Assembly (NCBI RefSeq): GCF_000971115.1
Contig: NZ_BBLV01000007.1
Span: 1 to 64,000 of the forward strand
Length of the DNA stretch: 64,000 nt
Reading direction: 5' to 3'
DNA from: Demequina gelatinilytica
GTDB lineage: Bacteria > Actinomycetota > Actinomycetes > Actinomycetales > Demequinaceae
Under the pieces are notes generated by a model. It ran no database searches. It worked only from the letters and a program-made list of their open reading frames with translations, and was not told the DNA's origin. Every line of letters begins with the position of its first letter. Positions within the stretch are counted from its first letter, which is position 1. Of the stretch, positions 53,835-62,386 are shown in pieces. A program made the position numbers and the translations under genes.

Positions 53835-56507
53835 ATGCAGACCTCTGAGATCGCCAAGCGGTGGGTCGACTACTTCGAGAAGAACGACCACCACATCGCG
53901 CCGAGCGCCTCGCTCGTGTCGCCCGATCCGTCGCTGCTGTTCACCGTCGCCGGGATGGTGCCGTTCATCCCGTACATCATCGGCACCGACACCTCGCCGC
54001 ACCCGCGCATCGCCTCGGTCCAGAAGTGCATCCGCACCAAGGACATCGAGGAGGTCGGCAAGACCACCCGCCACGGCACCTTCTTCCAGATGCTCGGCAA
54101 CTTCTCCTTCGGCGACTACTTCAAGGAAGGCGCGATCAACCACGCCTTCGAGTTCCTCACCGGCCCGGAGTCCGAGGGCAACCTCGGGTTCGACCCCGAG
54201 CGCTTCTGGGTGACCATCTGGAACGAGGACGAGGAGGCGTTCAGCCACCTCACCAACATCGGCGTGGACAGGTCGCGCATCGTCAAGCTGACGCGCGAGG
54301 AGAACTTCTGGGACACGGGTCAGCCGGGTCCCGCAGGCCCGTGCGCCGAGTGGCACTACGACCGCGGCCCCGAGTTCGGCCCCGACGCCGTGGGCGGCAC
54401 GGTCGACCCGGGCGGCGACCGCTACCTCGAGGTGTGGAACCTCGTGTTCGACCAGTTCCTGCGCGGCGAGGGCGCCGGCAAGGACTACCCGCTCATCCGT
54501 GAGCTCGACCAGAAGGCCATCGACACCGGCGCCGGGCTCGAGCGTCTCGCGTACCTCAAGCAGGGCGTGGGCAACATGTACGAGATCGACGAGGTGTTCC
54601 CCGTCATCGCGAAGGCGCAGGAGCTCTCGGGTCGCGTCTACGGTGCCGATGACACCGACGACGTGCGCATGCGCGTCATCGCCGACCACGTGCGCTCGTC
54701 GCTCATGCTCATCGGCGACGGGGTGACTCCCGGCAACGAGGGCCGCGGCTACGTGCTGCGACGCCTCATCCGCCGCTCGGTCCGCGCGATGCGCCTCATG
54801 GGCGTCGAGGACCGCGCGCTTCCCGAGCTGCTGCCGGTGTCGCTCGACGCCATGAAGGCCTCCTACCCTGAGCTCGAGGCGAACCGGGCCCGCATCGAGG
54901 CCGTCGCCTACACCGAGGAGGACGCGTTCCGTCGCACCCTCGCCTCGGGCACCACCATCTTCGACGTCGCCGTCTCGAAGGCCAAGGATGCCGGCGCGAA
55001 GGCGCTGTCGGGCTCCGACGCCTTCACGCTTCACGACACCTACGGCTTCCCGATCGACATCACGCTCGAGATGGCCGCCGAGCAGGGCATCCAGGTCGAC
55101 GAGGCGAAGTTCCGCGAGCTCATGAAGGAGCAGAAGGAGCGCGCCCGGGCCGATGCGAAGGCCAAGAAGGGCGGCCACGCCGACGTGGGCGTCTACAACG
55201 GCATCAAGGAGGCGCAGGGCCTCACCGAGTTCCGTGCGTACCAGGAGCTCAACACCGCCACCGAGATCACCGCGCTGATCAGGGACGGCGTCTCCGTGCC
55301 GGTCGCGTCGGAGGGGGAGACCATCGAGGTCGTGCTCCCGCAGACGCCGTTCTACGCGGAGTCGGGCGGCCAGGAGGCGGACTCCGGCGTGATCCGCTCG
55401 GCGCACGGCACCCTCGAGGTCATCGACGTCCAGCGTCCGGTGAAGGGCCTCATCGTCCACACGTGCAACGTGGTCGAGGGCCAGGTCGCCCAGGGCGACC
55501 AGGTCTCGGCCGAGGTCGACCCCGAGTGGCGCCGTGGCGCGCGCCAGGCGCACTCCGGCACGCACATCCTCCACGCTGCGCTGCGGGAGGTGCTCGGGCC
55601 GGACGCGCTCCAGTCGGGCTCGTACAACAAGCCCGGCTACCTGCGCCTCGACTTCTCGTGGCCCTCGGCGCTGTCGCCCGAGACCCGCTCCGAGATCGAG
55701 GAGGTCACCAACCGGGCCATCCGCGCGGACCACGCCGTCACGGCGCAGCACATGACGCTGCCCGAGGCCAAGGAGTTCGGCGCGGTCGCGCTGTTCGGCG
55801 AGACCTACGACGAGACGGTCCGCGTGATCGAGATCGGCGGCCCGTGGTCGCGCGAGCTGTGCGGCGGCACCCACGTCGAGCACTCGAGCCAGGTGGGCCT
55901 CGTCGCGCTGTCGACGGAGTCCTCCGTGGGTTCCGGCTCGCGCCGCATCGAGGCCTTCGTGGGCATCGAGGCCTTCCAGAAGCTCGCGGCCGAGCGTGCG
56001 CTGGTGTCGGAGCTCACCTCGACCCTCAAGGTGCAGCCGGGCGAACTCAAGGGCCGCGTCGAGAAGGTGCTCGAGCGTCTCGCCGAGGCGGAGAAGCAGC
56101 TCGCCGGCTACCGCCAGCAGGCCATGCAGCAGGTTGCCGCAGGGCTCGTCGACCACGCCGTCGACGTCGCGGGCATCCGCGTCGTCACCCATGTCTCGCA
56201 GAACGCCGCGGACGCGGACGACCTGCGCAGCGTGGTCACCGATGTGCGGGCGCGCCTGGGCGAGTCCACGCCGTCCGTGGTCGCGATCGCGGCGGAGATC
56301 AACGGCCGTCCGCAGATCGTGATCGCCACCAACGCTCCGGCGCGCGACGCCGGCCTCAAGGCGGGCGACCTGGTCAAGGCCGCATCGTCCGTCCTGGGCG
56401 GTGGCGGCGGAGGCAAGCCGGACCTCGCGCAGGGCGGCGGCCAGGACGCCACGCAGATCCCGGCGGCGCTCGAGGCCGTCACCGCGACCGTGGCGGCGCG
56501 TGCTTAA
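53835..56507 (+). CDS. alaS: Alanine--tRNA ligase
   Basis: An 890-aa class II synthetase of usual length. The catalytic domain holds SLLFTVAGMVPF and FFQMLGNFSFGDYFKE; the editing domain has HSGTHILHAAL (HxxxH) and CGGTHVEHS, which bind zinc and deacylate mis-charged Ser or Gly. The C-terminal DHHA1-type domain ends with a Gly-rich loop SVLGGGGGGKPDLAQGGG. It starts an operon: the ruvX GTG overlaps its 3' end by 8 bp, then mltG and aroE follow, as in M. tuberculosis. Confidence 0.97.
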   Translation: MQTSEIAKRWVDYFEKNDHHIAPSASLVSPDPSLLFTVAGMVPFIPYIIGTDTSPHPRIASVQKCIRTKDIEEVGKTTRHGTFFQMLGNFSFGDYFKEGAINHAFEFLTGPESEGNLGFDPERFWVTIWNEDEEAFSHLTNIGVDRSRIVKLTREENFWDTGQPGPAGPCAEWHYDRGPEFGPDAVGGTVDPGGDRYLEVWNLVFDQFLRGEGAGKDYPLIRELDQKAIDTGAGLERLAYLKQGVGNMYEIDEVFPVIAKAQELSGRVYGADDTDDVRMRVIADHVRSSLMLIGDGVTPGNEGRGYVLRRLIRRSVRAMRLMGVEDRALPELLPVSLDAMKASYPELEANRARIEAVAYTEEDAFRRTLASGTTIFDVAVSKAKDAGAKALSGSDAFTLHDTYGFPIDITLEMAAEQGIQVDEAKFRELMKEQKERARADAKAKKGGHADVGVYNGIKEAQGLTEFRAYQELNTATEITALIRDGVSVPVASEGETIEVVLPQTPFYAESGGQEADSGVIRSAHGTLEVIDVQRPVKGLIVHTCNVVEGQVAQGDQVSAEVDPEWRRGARQAHSGTHILHAALREVLGPDALQSGSYNKPGYLRLDFSWPSALSPETRSEIEEVTNRAIRADHAVTAQHMTLPEAKEFGAVALFGETYDETVRVIEIGGPWSRELCGGTHVEHSSQVGLVALSTESSVGSGSRRIEAFVGIEAFQKLAAERALVSELTSTLKVQPGELKGRVEKVLERLAEAEKQLAGYRQQAMQQVAAGLVDHAVDVAGIRVVTHVSQNAADADDLRSVVTDVRARLGESTPSVVAIAAEINGRPQIVIATNAPARDAGLKAGDLVKAASSVLGGGGGGKPDLAQGGGQDATQIPAALEAVTATVAARA

Positions 56508-56967
56508 GGGCGCACGCCTCGGGGTCGACGTCGGCACCGTCCGCATCGGCGTGGCGGCGTCCGACCCCGACGGCCTCATGGCGTTCCCCGTCGACACCGT
56601 GAAGCGCGGGGACGGGGACGTCGAGGCCGTGGCGCGGCTGGCGGAGGAGCGCGGTGCCGTCATCGTGTTCGTGGGCCTGCCGCGCAAGCTCTCCGGTCAG
56701 GAGGGCACCAGCGCCGAGGACGCGCGCGCGTTCGCGGCCCGGCTCGCGGAACTCACCTCCGCGAGCATTCGTTTGATCGACGAGCGGTTCTCGACCGCGA
56801 CCGCCTCGCAGGCCATGCGCAGCGCGGGGCGGAACGCCAAGAAGCAGCGTCAGGTCATCGACCAGGCCGCGGCCGTGGTGATCCTTGAGAACGCCTTGGA
56901 TGTTGACAGGAACGGTAACCTCGACACGGTGACGATCGAGGTACCGCGCAAGGGGAATGATGACTGA
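56500..56967 (+). CDS. ruvX: Putative pre-16S rRNA nuclease / Holliday junction resolvase (YqgF/RuvX)
   Basis: A 155-aa RNase H-fold protein. Catalytic-site signatures are GVDVGTVRIGVAASDP near the N terminus, VFVGLPRKLSGQEG, and LIDERFSTATA followed by DQAAAVVILENAL near the C terminus. In E. coli the family matures the 5' end of 16S rRNA; a junction-resolving role has also been proposed. The GTG at 56500 lies inside the alaS 3' end, and the next gene, mltG, overlaps its end by 11 bp, so translation is coupled. Confidence 0.93.
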   Translation: MLKGARLGVDVGTVRIGVAASDPDGLMAFPVDTVKRGDGDVEAVARLAEERGAVIVFVGLPRKLSGQEGTSAEDARAFAARLAELTSASIRLIDERFSTATASQAMRSAGRNAKKQRQVIDQAAAVVILENALDVDRNGNLDTVTIEVPRKGNDD

Positions 56968-58096
56968 CCTTTTCGAGGCCGAGACCGAGGCGACGACGAC
57001 GACCTCGCTGGACCTGCGGCGCCTTCAGCGCAGCAAGCGGCGAGCCGCGCGACGGCGCTTCACGCTGATCGCGAGCGCGATCGCGCTGGTGGTGTTCGCG
57101 CTCGGGATCTCCACCGCAGCGAGCTTCCTCAAGGGCTTCGAGTCCACGGACGAGGCGATCCAGGACTACGAGGGCGCGGGTCAGGGCAACATCCAGGTGG
57201 TGATCGCCGAAGGCGCCACCGGCACCGACATGGCCGCGACGCTCCTGGACAACGGCGTGATCGCCTCGACCGAGGCTTTCATGGAGGCGTGGAACGCGAA
57301 CCCCGACTCGTCGTCGGTGCAGCCGGGCTACTACTACATGCACAAGGAGATGAAGGCCGAGTACGCGCTCGACGCGCTGCTCGACCCCTCCAACAAGGAT
57401 GTGCGTCGGATCACCGCGATCGAGGGCAAGTCCCTCGACTACTACAAGCAGGTGATCGCGAACGCGACCGGCGCCTCGCAGGACGAGGTCCAGGCCGCCA
57501 TGGACAACACCGAGGCGCTGGGTCTGCCCGAGGAGGCGAACGGTAACCTCGAGGGCTGGCTGTTCCCCGACACGTACACCTTCGACCCGGGCGTCACGCC
57601 GCAGGAGGTGCTCACCGCGATGGTCGAGCGGACCATCCGCGTGCTCGACAAGCACAACGTCAAGCCCGAGGACCGCGAGCGCGTGCTGACGGTCGCGTCG
57701 CTGGTCGAGCGCGAGGCGAAGAAGGACGAGGACCGTGCCAAGATCGCGTCGGTCATCTACAACCGTGTCGACGCGGACATGAAGCTGGAGCTCGACTCCA
57801 CGGTGAAGTACCTCTCGCCCACGGAGGGCGTGTGGACCACCGAGGAGGAGCGCGCGATCGACAGCCCGTACAACACGTACAAGTACACGGGTCTCCCGCC
57901 TGGCCCGATCGCGGGCGCGGGTGAGAAGTCGATCGAGGCCGCGATCAACCCGGCGGACACGGACTACCTCTTCTTCGTCACGGTCAACCTCAAGACGGGG
58001 GAGACCAAGTACGCGACGGAGTACGCGGACCACCTCAAGAACGTCCAGGAGCTGCAGGACTGGGCCGCAGCCAACTCGACCTCCAGCGACGAGTGA
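56957..58096 (+). CDS. mltG: Endolytic murein transglycosylase MltG
   Basis: A 379-aa membrane-anchored lytic transglycosylase that cuts nascent glycan strands to set their length. A cytosolic N terminus rich in Arg is followed by one membrane helix (about 36-57), then a LysM-like subdomain and the YceG catalytic domain, with the Glu motif LVEREAKK at 249-256 and KLELDSTVKYL behind it. Two adjacent ATG codons (56957, 56960) are possible starts; AGGGG upstream suits the second slightly better. It overlaps ruvX and aroE, so it is in the alaS operon. Confidence 0.94.
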   Translation: MMTDLFEAETEATTTTSLDLRRLQRSKRRAARRRFTLIASAIALVVFALGISTAASFLKGFESTDEAIQDYEGAGQGNIQVVIAEGATGTDMAATLLDNGVIASTEAFMEAWNANPDSSSVQPGYYYMHKEMKAEYALDALLDPSNKDVRRITAIEGKSLDYYKQVIANATGASQDEVQAAMDNTEALGLPEEANGNLEGWLFPDTYTFDPGVTPQEVLTAMVERTIRVLDKHNVKPEDRERVLTVASLVEREAKKDEDRAKIASVIYNRVDADMKLELDSTVKYLSPTEGVWTTEEERAIDSPYNTYKYTGLPPGPIAGAGEKSIEAAINPADTDYLFFVTVNLKTGETKYATEYADHLKNVQELQDWAAANSTSSDE

Positions 58097-58932
58097 GCCC
58101 GGCGCGCCGGGCCGGCGTGCTCGGTCACCCGATCGCGCACTCGCTGTCGCCGGTCCTGCACCGCGCGGCCTACCGCGAGCTCGGGCTGGACTGGGAGTAC
58201 GACGCGCACGACGTGCCGGCGGGAGGCCTGGCGGCCTTCCTCGCCGAGCTGGACGGGTCCTGGGCGGGGCTGTCGCTGACGATGCCGCTCAAGGTCGAGG
58301 CGATCCCGCTCATGGACTTCGTGGAGTCCATGGCGAAGCTGGTCGGCGCGATCAACACGGTCCTGGTCCAGGACCTCGGCGGCATCCGCCAGCTCACCGG
58401 CGCGAACACCGACGTATGGGGGATCCAGGCTGCCTTCCGCGAGGCCGGCCGGGAGCGTGCCTCCAGCGGCCTGATCATCGGCGGGGGAGCGACCGCGACG
58501 TCGGCCATGGCGGCGCTCGGAGCGATGGGTGTCGAGGCGCCGCTGGTCGCGGTACGCAACCGGGGCCGCGCGGGCGGGCTGCTGCGGGCGGCCACCAAGA
58601 TGGGGGTGCGCCCACGGTTCATCGCGCTCGAGGACGTCGCCGGTGCCGCCCGCGATGTCGAGGCAGCCGTCTCGACGGTCCCTGCGGAGGCCGGCGCGGC
58701 GCTCGGCGCCGCGATCCCCGTCGTCCGTGACGACGCCTTCCTGCTCGACGCCGTCTACGACCCGCTGGTGACGCCCCTCGGTGCGGCGTGGACCCGCGCG
58801 GGAGGCGTCCGCATCGGCGGCGAGCGCATGCTCCTGCACCAGGCGGGGGAGCAGGTGCGGCTCATGACGGGGCGGCAGGCCCCGCTCGACGCCATGGGGG
58901 ACGCCCTGTCCCGCGCGCTGTCCGAGGTGTGA
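58093..58932 (+). CDS. aroE: Shikimate dehydrogenase
   Basis: A 279-aa enzyme reducing 3-dehydroshikimate to shikimate with NADPH in the aromatic amino-acid route. Substrate residues are placed: S17 and S19 in AHSLSP, K67 in LTMPLK, D107 in GANTDVWG. The nucleotide-binding loop is IIGGGATATSA (129-138), somewhat different from the standard GAGGxxxA, so the cofactor preference may differ. GTG 58093 overlaps the mltG stop as GTGA. It closes the alaS-ruvX-mltG-aroE run; a pilus cluster starts 77 bp on. Confidence 0.92.
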   Translation: MSPARRAGVLGHPIAHSLSPVLHRAAYRELGLDWEYDAHDVPAGGLAAFLAELDGSWAGLSLTMPLKVEAIPLMDFVESMAKLVGAINTVLVQDLGGIRQLTGANTDVWGIQAAFREAGRERASSGLIIGGGATATSAMAALGAMGVEAPLVAVRNRGRAGGLLRAATKMGVRPRFIALEDVAGAARDVEAAVSTVPAEAGAALGAAIPVVRDDAFLLDAVYDPLVTPLGAAWTRAGGVRIGGERMLLHQAGEQVRLMTGRQAPLDAMGDALSRALSEV

Positions 58933-59009
58933 GAGAGGCAACACTCAACCTCACGCGGGAAGTGCCGATGGTAATTTCGCACGGTTATCTTCACGCGTAG
59001 GGAGCACGG

Positions 59010-60668
59010 ATGAAGCAACTGGGAAGCATCCTGCTCGAGGACGGCACGCTCACCGAGGACCAGCTGGTCGACGCGATCGACGCTCAGCAGCAGCGCGGTC
59101 AGTCGCTCGGGCGCACGCTGGTCGAGCTCGGCTACATCTCCGAGGGCCAGCTGGTGCGCGCGCTCGCGCAGCAGGTCGGCATGGAGTTCGTCGAGCTCGC
59201 GGAGTTCCCCGTCGACCGCACCGCGGTCGCGATGGTGCCGGAGGCCGTCTGCCGCCGTCACCACGCGCTCCCTCTCGCGGTGGGCGACGGCATGATCAAG
59301 GTCGCGATGTCGAACCCCGGCAACGTGGTCGCGGTCGACGACATCGGCACCATCACGCGCCTGCGCGTGGTGCCCGTGGTCGCGGCGCACGACGACCTCC
59401 AGCAGGCGATCGACCGCTACTGCCGCTCCGACCAGGAGCTGCAGAACCTCCAGGGCGAGATCAGCGACGAGCCCGACGGCGTGGACCTGTCCGACATGGG
59501 CGCGGTCATCGAGGACGATGCTCCCATCGTCCGGTTCGTCAACCTGCTGATCACCCAGGCCATCCAGGACCGTGCGTCCGACATCCACATCGAGCCGGCC
59601 GAGACCGACGTCCGCGTGCGCTACCGCATCGACGGCGTGCTCCATGAGATGCAGCGCGCGCCCAAGGCGACCCAGAACGGCATGATCTCGCGCATCAAGA
59701 TCATGTCCGACATGGACATCGCCGAGCGTCGCAAGCCGCAGGACGGCCGTCTCTCCGTCAACCACCAGGGGCGCAAGATCGACCTCCGTGTCGCGTGCCT
59801 GCCCACCGTGTGGGGCGAGAAGATCGTCATGCGTGTGCTCGACAACTCCACCGCGACCATGGCGCTCGAGGACCTGGGCCTTCGGGAGCAGAACCAGGCG
59901 CTGTACCGCGACTCGTACACCAAGCCCTACGGCATGATCCTGGTGACCGGACCGACCGGTTCGGGAAAGTCGACCACGCTCTACGCGACGCTCAACCAGG
60001 TGTCGCGTCCCGAGATCAACGTCATCACGGTCGAGGACCCGGTCGAGTACCGCATCCCCGGCATCAACCAGGTCCAGGTGAACCCCAAGGCGGGGCTCAC
60101 GTTCTCGGGCGCGCTCCGCTCGATCCTGCGTGCCGATCCGGACGTGGTGCTGCTCGGTGAGATCCGTGACGGCGAGACCGCCCAGATCGCGATCGAGGCC
60201 GCGCTCACCGGTCACCTGGTGCTGTCGACGCTCCACACCAACGACGCGCCGTCGGCGATCACCCGACTCACCGAGATGGACATCGAGCCGTTCCTGGTGG
60301 GCTCCGCCGTCGACTGCGTGGTCGCGCAGCGACTCGCGCGAAGGCTGTGCCCGAAGTGCAAGGAGGAGTACACGCCTACCGAGCACGAGCTGGCGCGCTT
60401 CTCCTGGGAGGGCTCGGGCGTGCCTACGCTCATGAAGCCGGTCGGATGCTCGAACTGCTCGCACACCGGCTACCGCGGGCGCCTCGCGCTCCACGAGATC
60501 ATGCCCGTCAACGAGGAGATCGAGCGGCTCGCGGTCGCGCGGGCGTCGTCGGCGGAGATCTCCCTGGCGGCGCGCGACGCGGGGATGCAGACCCTTATCG
60601 AGGACGGCTGGGCCAAGGTCATGGACGGGTCGACCTCGGTCGAGGAGCTCCTGCGCGTTGTGAAATAA
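59010..60668 (+). CDS. pilB: Type IV pilus assembly ATPase PilB (GspE family)
   Basis: A 552-aa hexameric motor that powers pilin polymerisation at the inner face of the membrane. An N-terminal MshEN/N1-type domain (about 1-140) contains LGRTLVELGYISEGQLVRAL. The ATPase core has Walker A GPTGSGKSTT with K320, Walker B VVLLGEIRD at 379-387 and the HLVLSTLHTND block. A tetracysteine zinc motif is complete: C447, C450, C480, C483. These cysteines and the MshEN domain favour PilB over PilT. The ATG has GGGAG upstream. It is the first gene of the pil cluster. Confidence 0.95.
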   Translation: MKQLGSILLEDGTLTEDQLVDAIDAQQQRGQSLGRTLVELGYISEGQLVRALAQQVGMEFVELAEFPVDRTAVAMVPEAVCRRHHALPLAVGDGMIKVAMSNPGNVVAVDDIGTITRLRVVPVVAAHDDLQQAIDRYCRSDQELQNLQGEISDEPDGVDLSDMGAVIEDDAPIVRFVNLLITQAIQDRASDIHIEPAETDVRVRYRIDGVLHEMQRAPKATQNGMISRIKIMSDMDIAERRKPQDGRLSVNHQGRKIDLRVACLPTVWGEKIVMRVLDNSTATMALEDLGLREQNQALYRDSYTKPYGMILVTGPTGSGKSTTLYATLNQVSRPEINVITVEDPVEYRIPGINQVQVNPKAGLTFSGALRSILRADPDVVLLGEIRDGETAQIAIEAALTGHLVLSTLHTNDAPSAITRLTEMDIEPFLVGSAVDCVVAQRLARRLCPKCKEEYTPTEHELARFSWEGSGVPTLMKPVGCSNCSHTGYRGRLALHEIMPVNEEIERLAVARASSAEISLAARDAGMQTLIEDGWAKVMDGSTSVEELLRVVK

Positions 60669-60778
60669 CTCACAGCGCGTGCGGGAGGTTCCCGGGAATT
60701 TGTTAAAGCACGGCGTGAAATAATCCGATTAGGCAATTAGCGCCGGTAATCTCCGGAGCGATCAAGGGAGAGGGCCCG
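60669..60778 (+). promoter_or_regulatory. AT-richer spacer before pilT, likely a promoter region
   Basis: This 110-bp gap is markedly richer in A/T than its surroundings. It has the perfect palindrome TTCCCGGGAA (60689-60698), a TTGTTA (60700-60705) and TAATCT (60747-60752), none at ideal spacing. AAGGGAG before the ATG is the ribosome site. A separate pilT promoter is likely, but the exact boxes are not clear. Confidence 0.4.
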
Positions 60779-62386
60779 ATGGACGGATCGATGCAGGACC
60801 GACAGCCCTGGCCTGTGCCGCAGGCGCAGACGCCTCAGGTGTCGCTGCACGCCGCCGGTCAGCAGCCGGCCCGCGCGCCCTTCCTGGCCGAGCGCCGGGG
60901 GACCGGTGCCGATGCCTCGCAGCCCGCGCCGCCCACCGGTGCACCCGTGCCGGGCGCCGCTCCCGCATCGTTCGCCCCGCAGGCTCCCGCAGCCCCGGCC
61001 GCCGCTCCGCAGGGGTCGTTCTCCCCGCAGCCCGCGGCGTCGTTCACGCCCCAGCAGCCGGCCTCGTTCGCCCCGCGGGCACCGGCCGCTGCGCCGTCGA
61101 GCCCCGCCCAGGCCTTCGAGCAGGCCGCGCAGGCCCAGCTGGGCCAGCAGTCGTTCTCGCCGGCGCCGGCGCAGCAGCAGGCGCCCGCCGCGCCCGAGGC
61201 CCCGGCGCAGCCCGCGGCTCCGGCCCGGCAGGCAGCACCCGCGACCTCCGCCGGCGGCAACCGCATCGGCATGGCCAGCCAGCGGGAGGACTCGGACCTC
61301 GACCTTCAGCTCGCGCTGCGGGAGATGATGCGCCTGGGCGCCTCGGACCTCCACATCACCACGGGTGCGCCGCCGATGATCCGCCTCGACGGCGGCCTCA
61401 CGCCCATCCCGAACATGGAGCGCCTGACGCCCGCGAGCATCCAGCGCTCGCTCTACTCGATCCTCACGCAGAAGCAGCGCGAGATCTTCGAGGAGCACCT
61501 CGAGCTCGACTTCTCGTACGCCCTGGTGGGGGAGGGACGCTTCCGCGTCAACCTGTACCAGCAGCGCGACTCGCTCGGAGCCGCCTTCCGTGTGATCCCC
61601 TACGAGATCAAGGCACTCGAGGCGCTCGGCGTCCCGCCGGCCGTCGGCAGCCTCGCGGGCAAGCACCGCGGCCTCGTGCTGGTCACCGGCCCCACGGGCT
61701 CGGGCAAGTCGACCACGCTCGCCTCGCTCATCGACCTGGTCAACCGCAACCGCGCGGCGCACATCATGACGGTCGAGGACCCGATCGAGTTCCTGCACAA
61801 GCACAAGAAGTCGCTCATCAACCAGCGCGAGGTGGGTGCGGACACGCACTCGTTCGGCAACGCCCTCAAGCACGTGCTGCGCCAGGACCCCGACGTCATC
61901 CTCGTCGGCGAGATGCGTGACCTCGAGACCATCTCCGTGGCGCTCACCGCCGCCGAGACCGGTCACCTGGTGTTCGCGACCCTGCACACCCAGGACGCGG
62001 CGCAGACCATCGATCGCATCATCGACGTCTTCCCCTCGGAGCAGCAGGGCCAGGTGCGCACGCAGCTCGCCACCGCGATCCAGGGAGTCGTCTGCCAGGC
62101 GCTCGCCAAGCGCGCCGACGGCGCCGGCCGTGCGGTCGCCACCGAGGTCATGATCGCGACGCCGGCCATCAGGAACCTGATCCGCGAGGGCAAGACCCAC
62201 CAGATCTACTCGATGATGCAGTCCGGCTCGCGCCAGGGCATGCACACCATGGACCAGCACCTCGCGGAGCTGGTGCGCAGCGGACGGATCTCCTACGAGT
62301 CCGGCCTCGAGCTGTGCCACCACTACGAGGACTTCAACCGTCTGTGCGGCCGCACGGGTGCCGACGCGCAGGGAGGCCAGCACTGA
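60779..62386 (+). CDS. pilT: Type IV pilus retraction ATPase PilT with long disordered N-terminal extension
   Basis: A 535-aa protein. Residues 1-170 are low complexity (Ala/Pro/Gln-rich) with five copies of an xSFxPx hexad at 63, 79, 87, 95 and 124. The PilT core begins near 173 with DLQLALREMMRLGASDLHIT, has Walker A GPTGSGKSTT with K310, VILVGEMRDLE, and the PilT-typical AIRNLIREGKTHQIYSMMQ near the end. It should depolymerise the pilus for twitching or DNA uptake. The core is about 360 aa, so the extension is additional to the family. The stop overlaps pilC (TGATG). Confidence 0.93.
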   Translation: MDGSMQDRQPWPVPQAQTPQVSLHAAGQQPARAPFLAERRGTGADASQPAPPTGAPVPGAAPASFAPQAPAAPAAAPQGSFSPQPAASFTPQQPASFAPRAPAAAPSSPAQAFEQAAQAQLGQQSFSPAPAQQQAPAAPEAPAQPAAPARQAAPATSAGGNRIGMASQREDSDLDLQLALREMMRLGASDLHITTGAPPMIRLDGGLTPIPNMERLTPASIQRSLYSILTQKQREIFEEHLELDFSYALVGEGRFRVNLYQQRDSLGAAFRVIPYEIKALEALGVPPAVGSLAGKHRGLVLVTGPTGSGKSTTLASLIDLVNRNRAAHIMTVEDPIEFLHKHKKSLINQREVGADTHSFGNALKHVLRQDPDVILVGEMRDLETISVALTAAETGHLVFATLHTQDAAQTIDRIIDVFPSEQQGQVRTQLATAIQGVVCQALAKRADGAGRAVATEVMIATPAIRNLIREGKTHQIYSMMQSGSRQGMHTMDQHLAELVRSGRISYESGLELCHHYEDFNRLCGRTGADAQGGQH

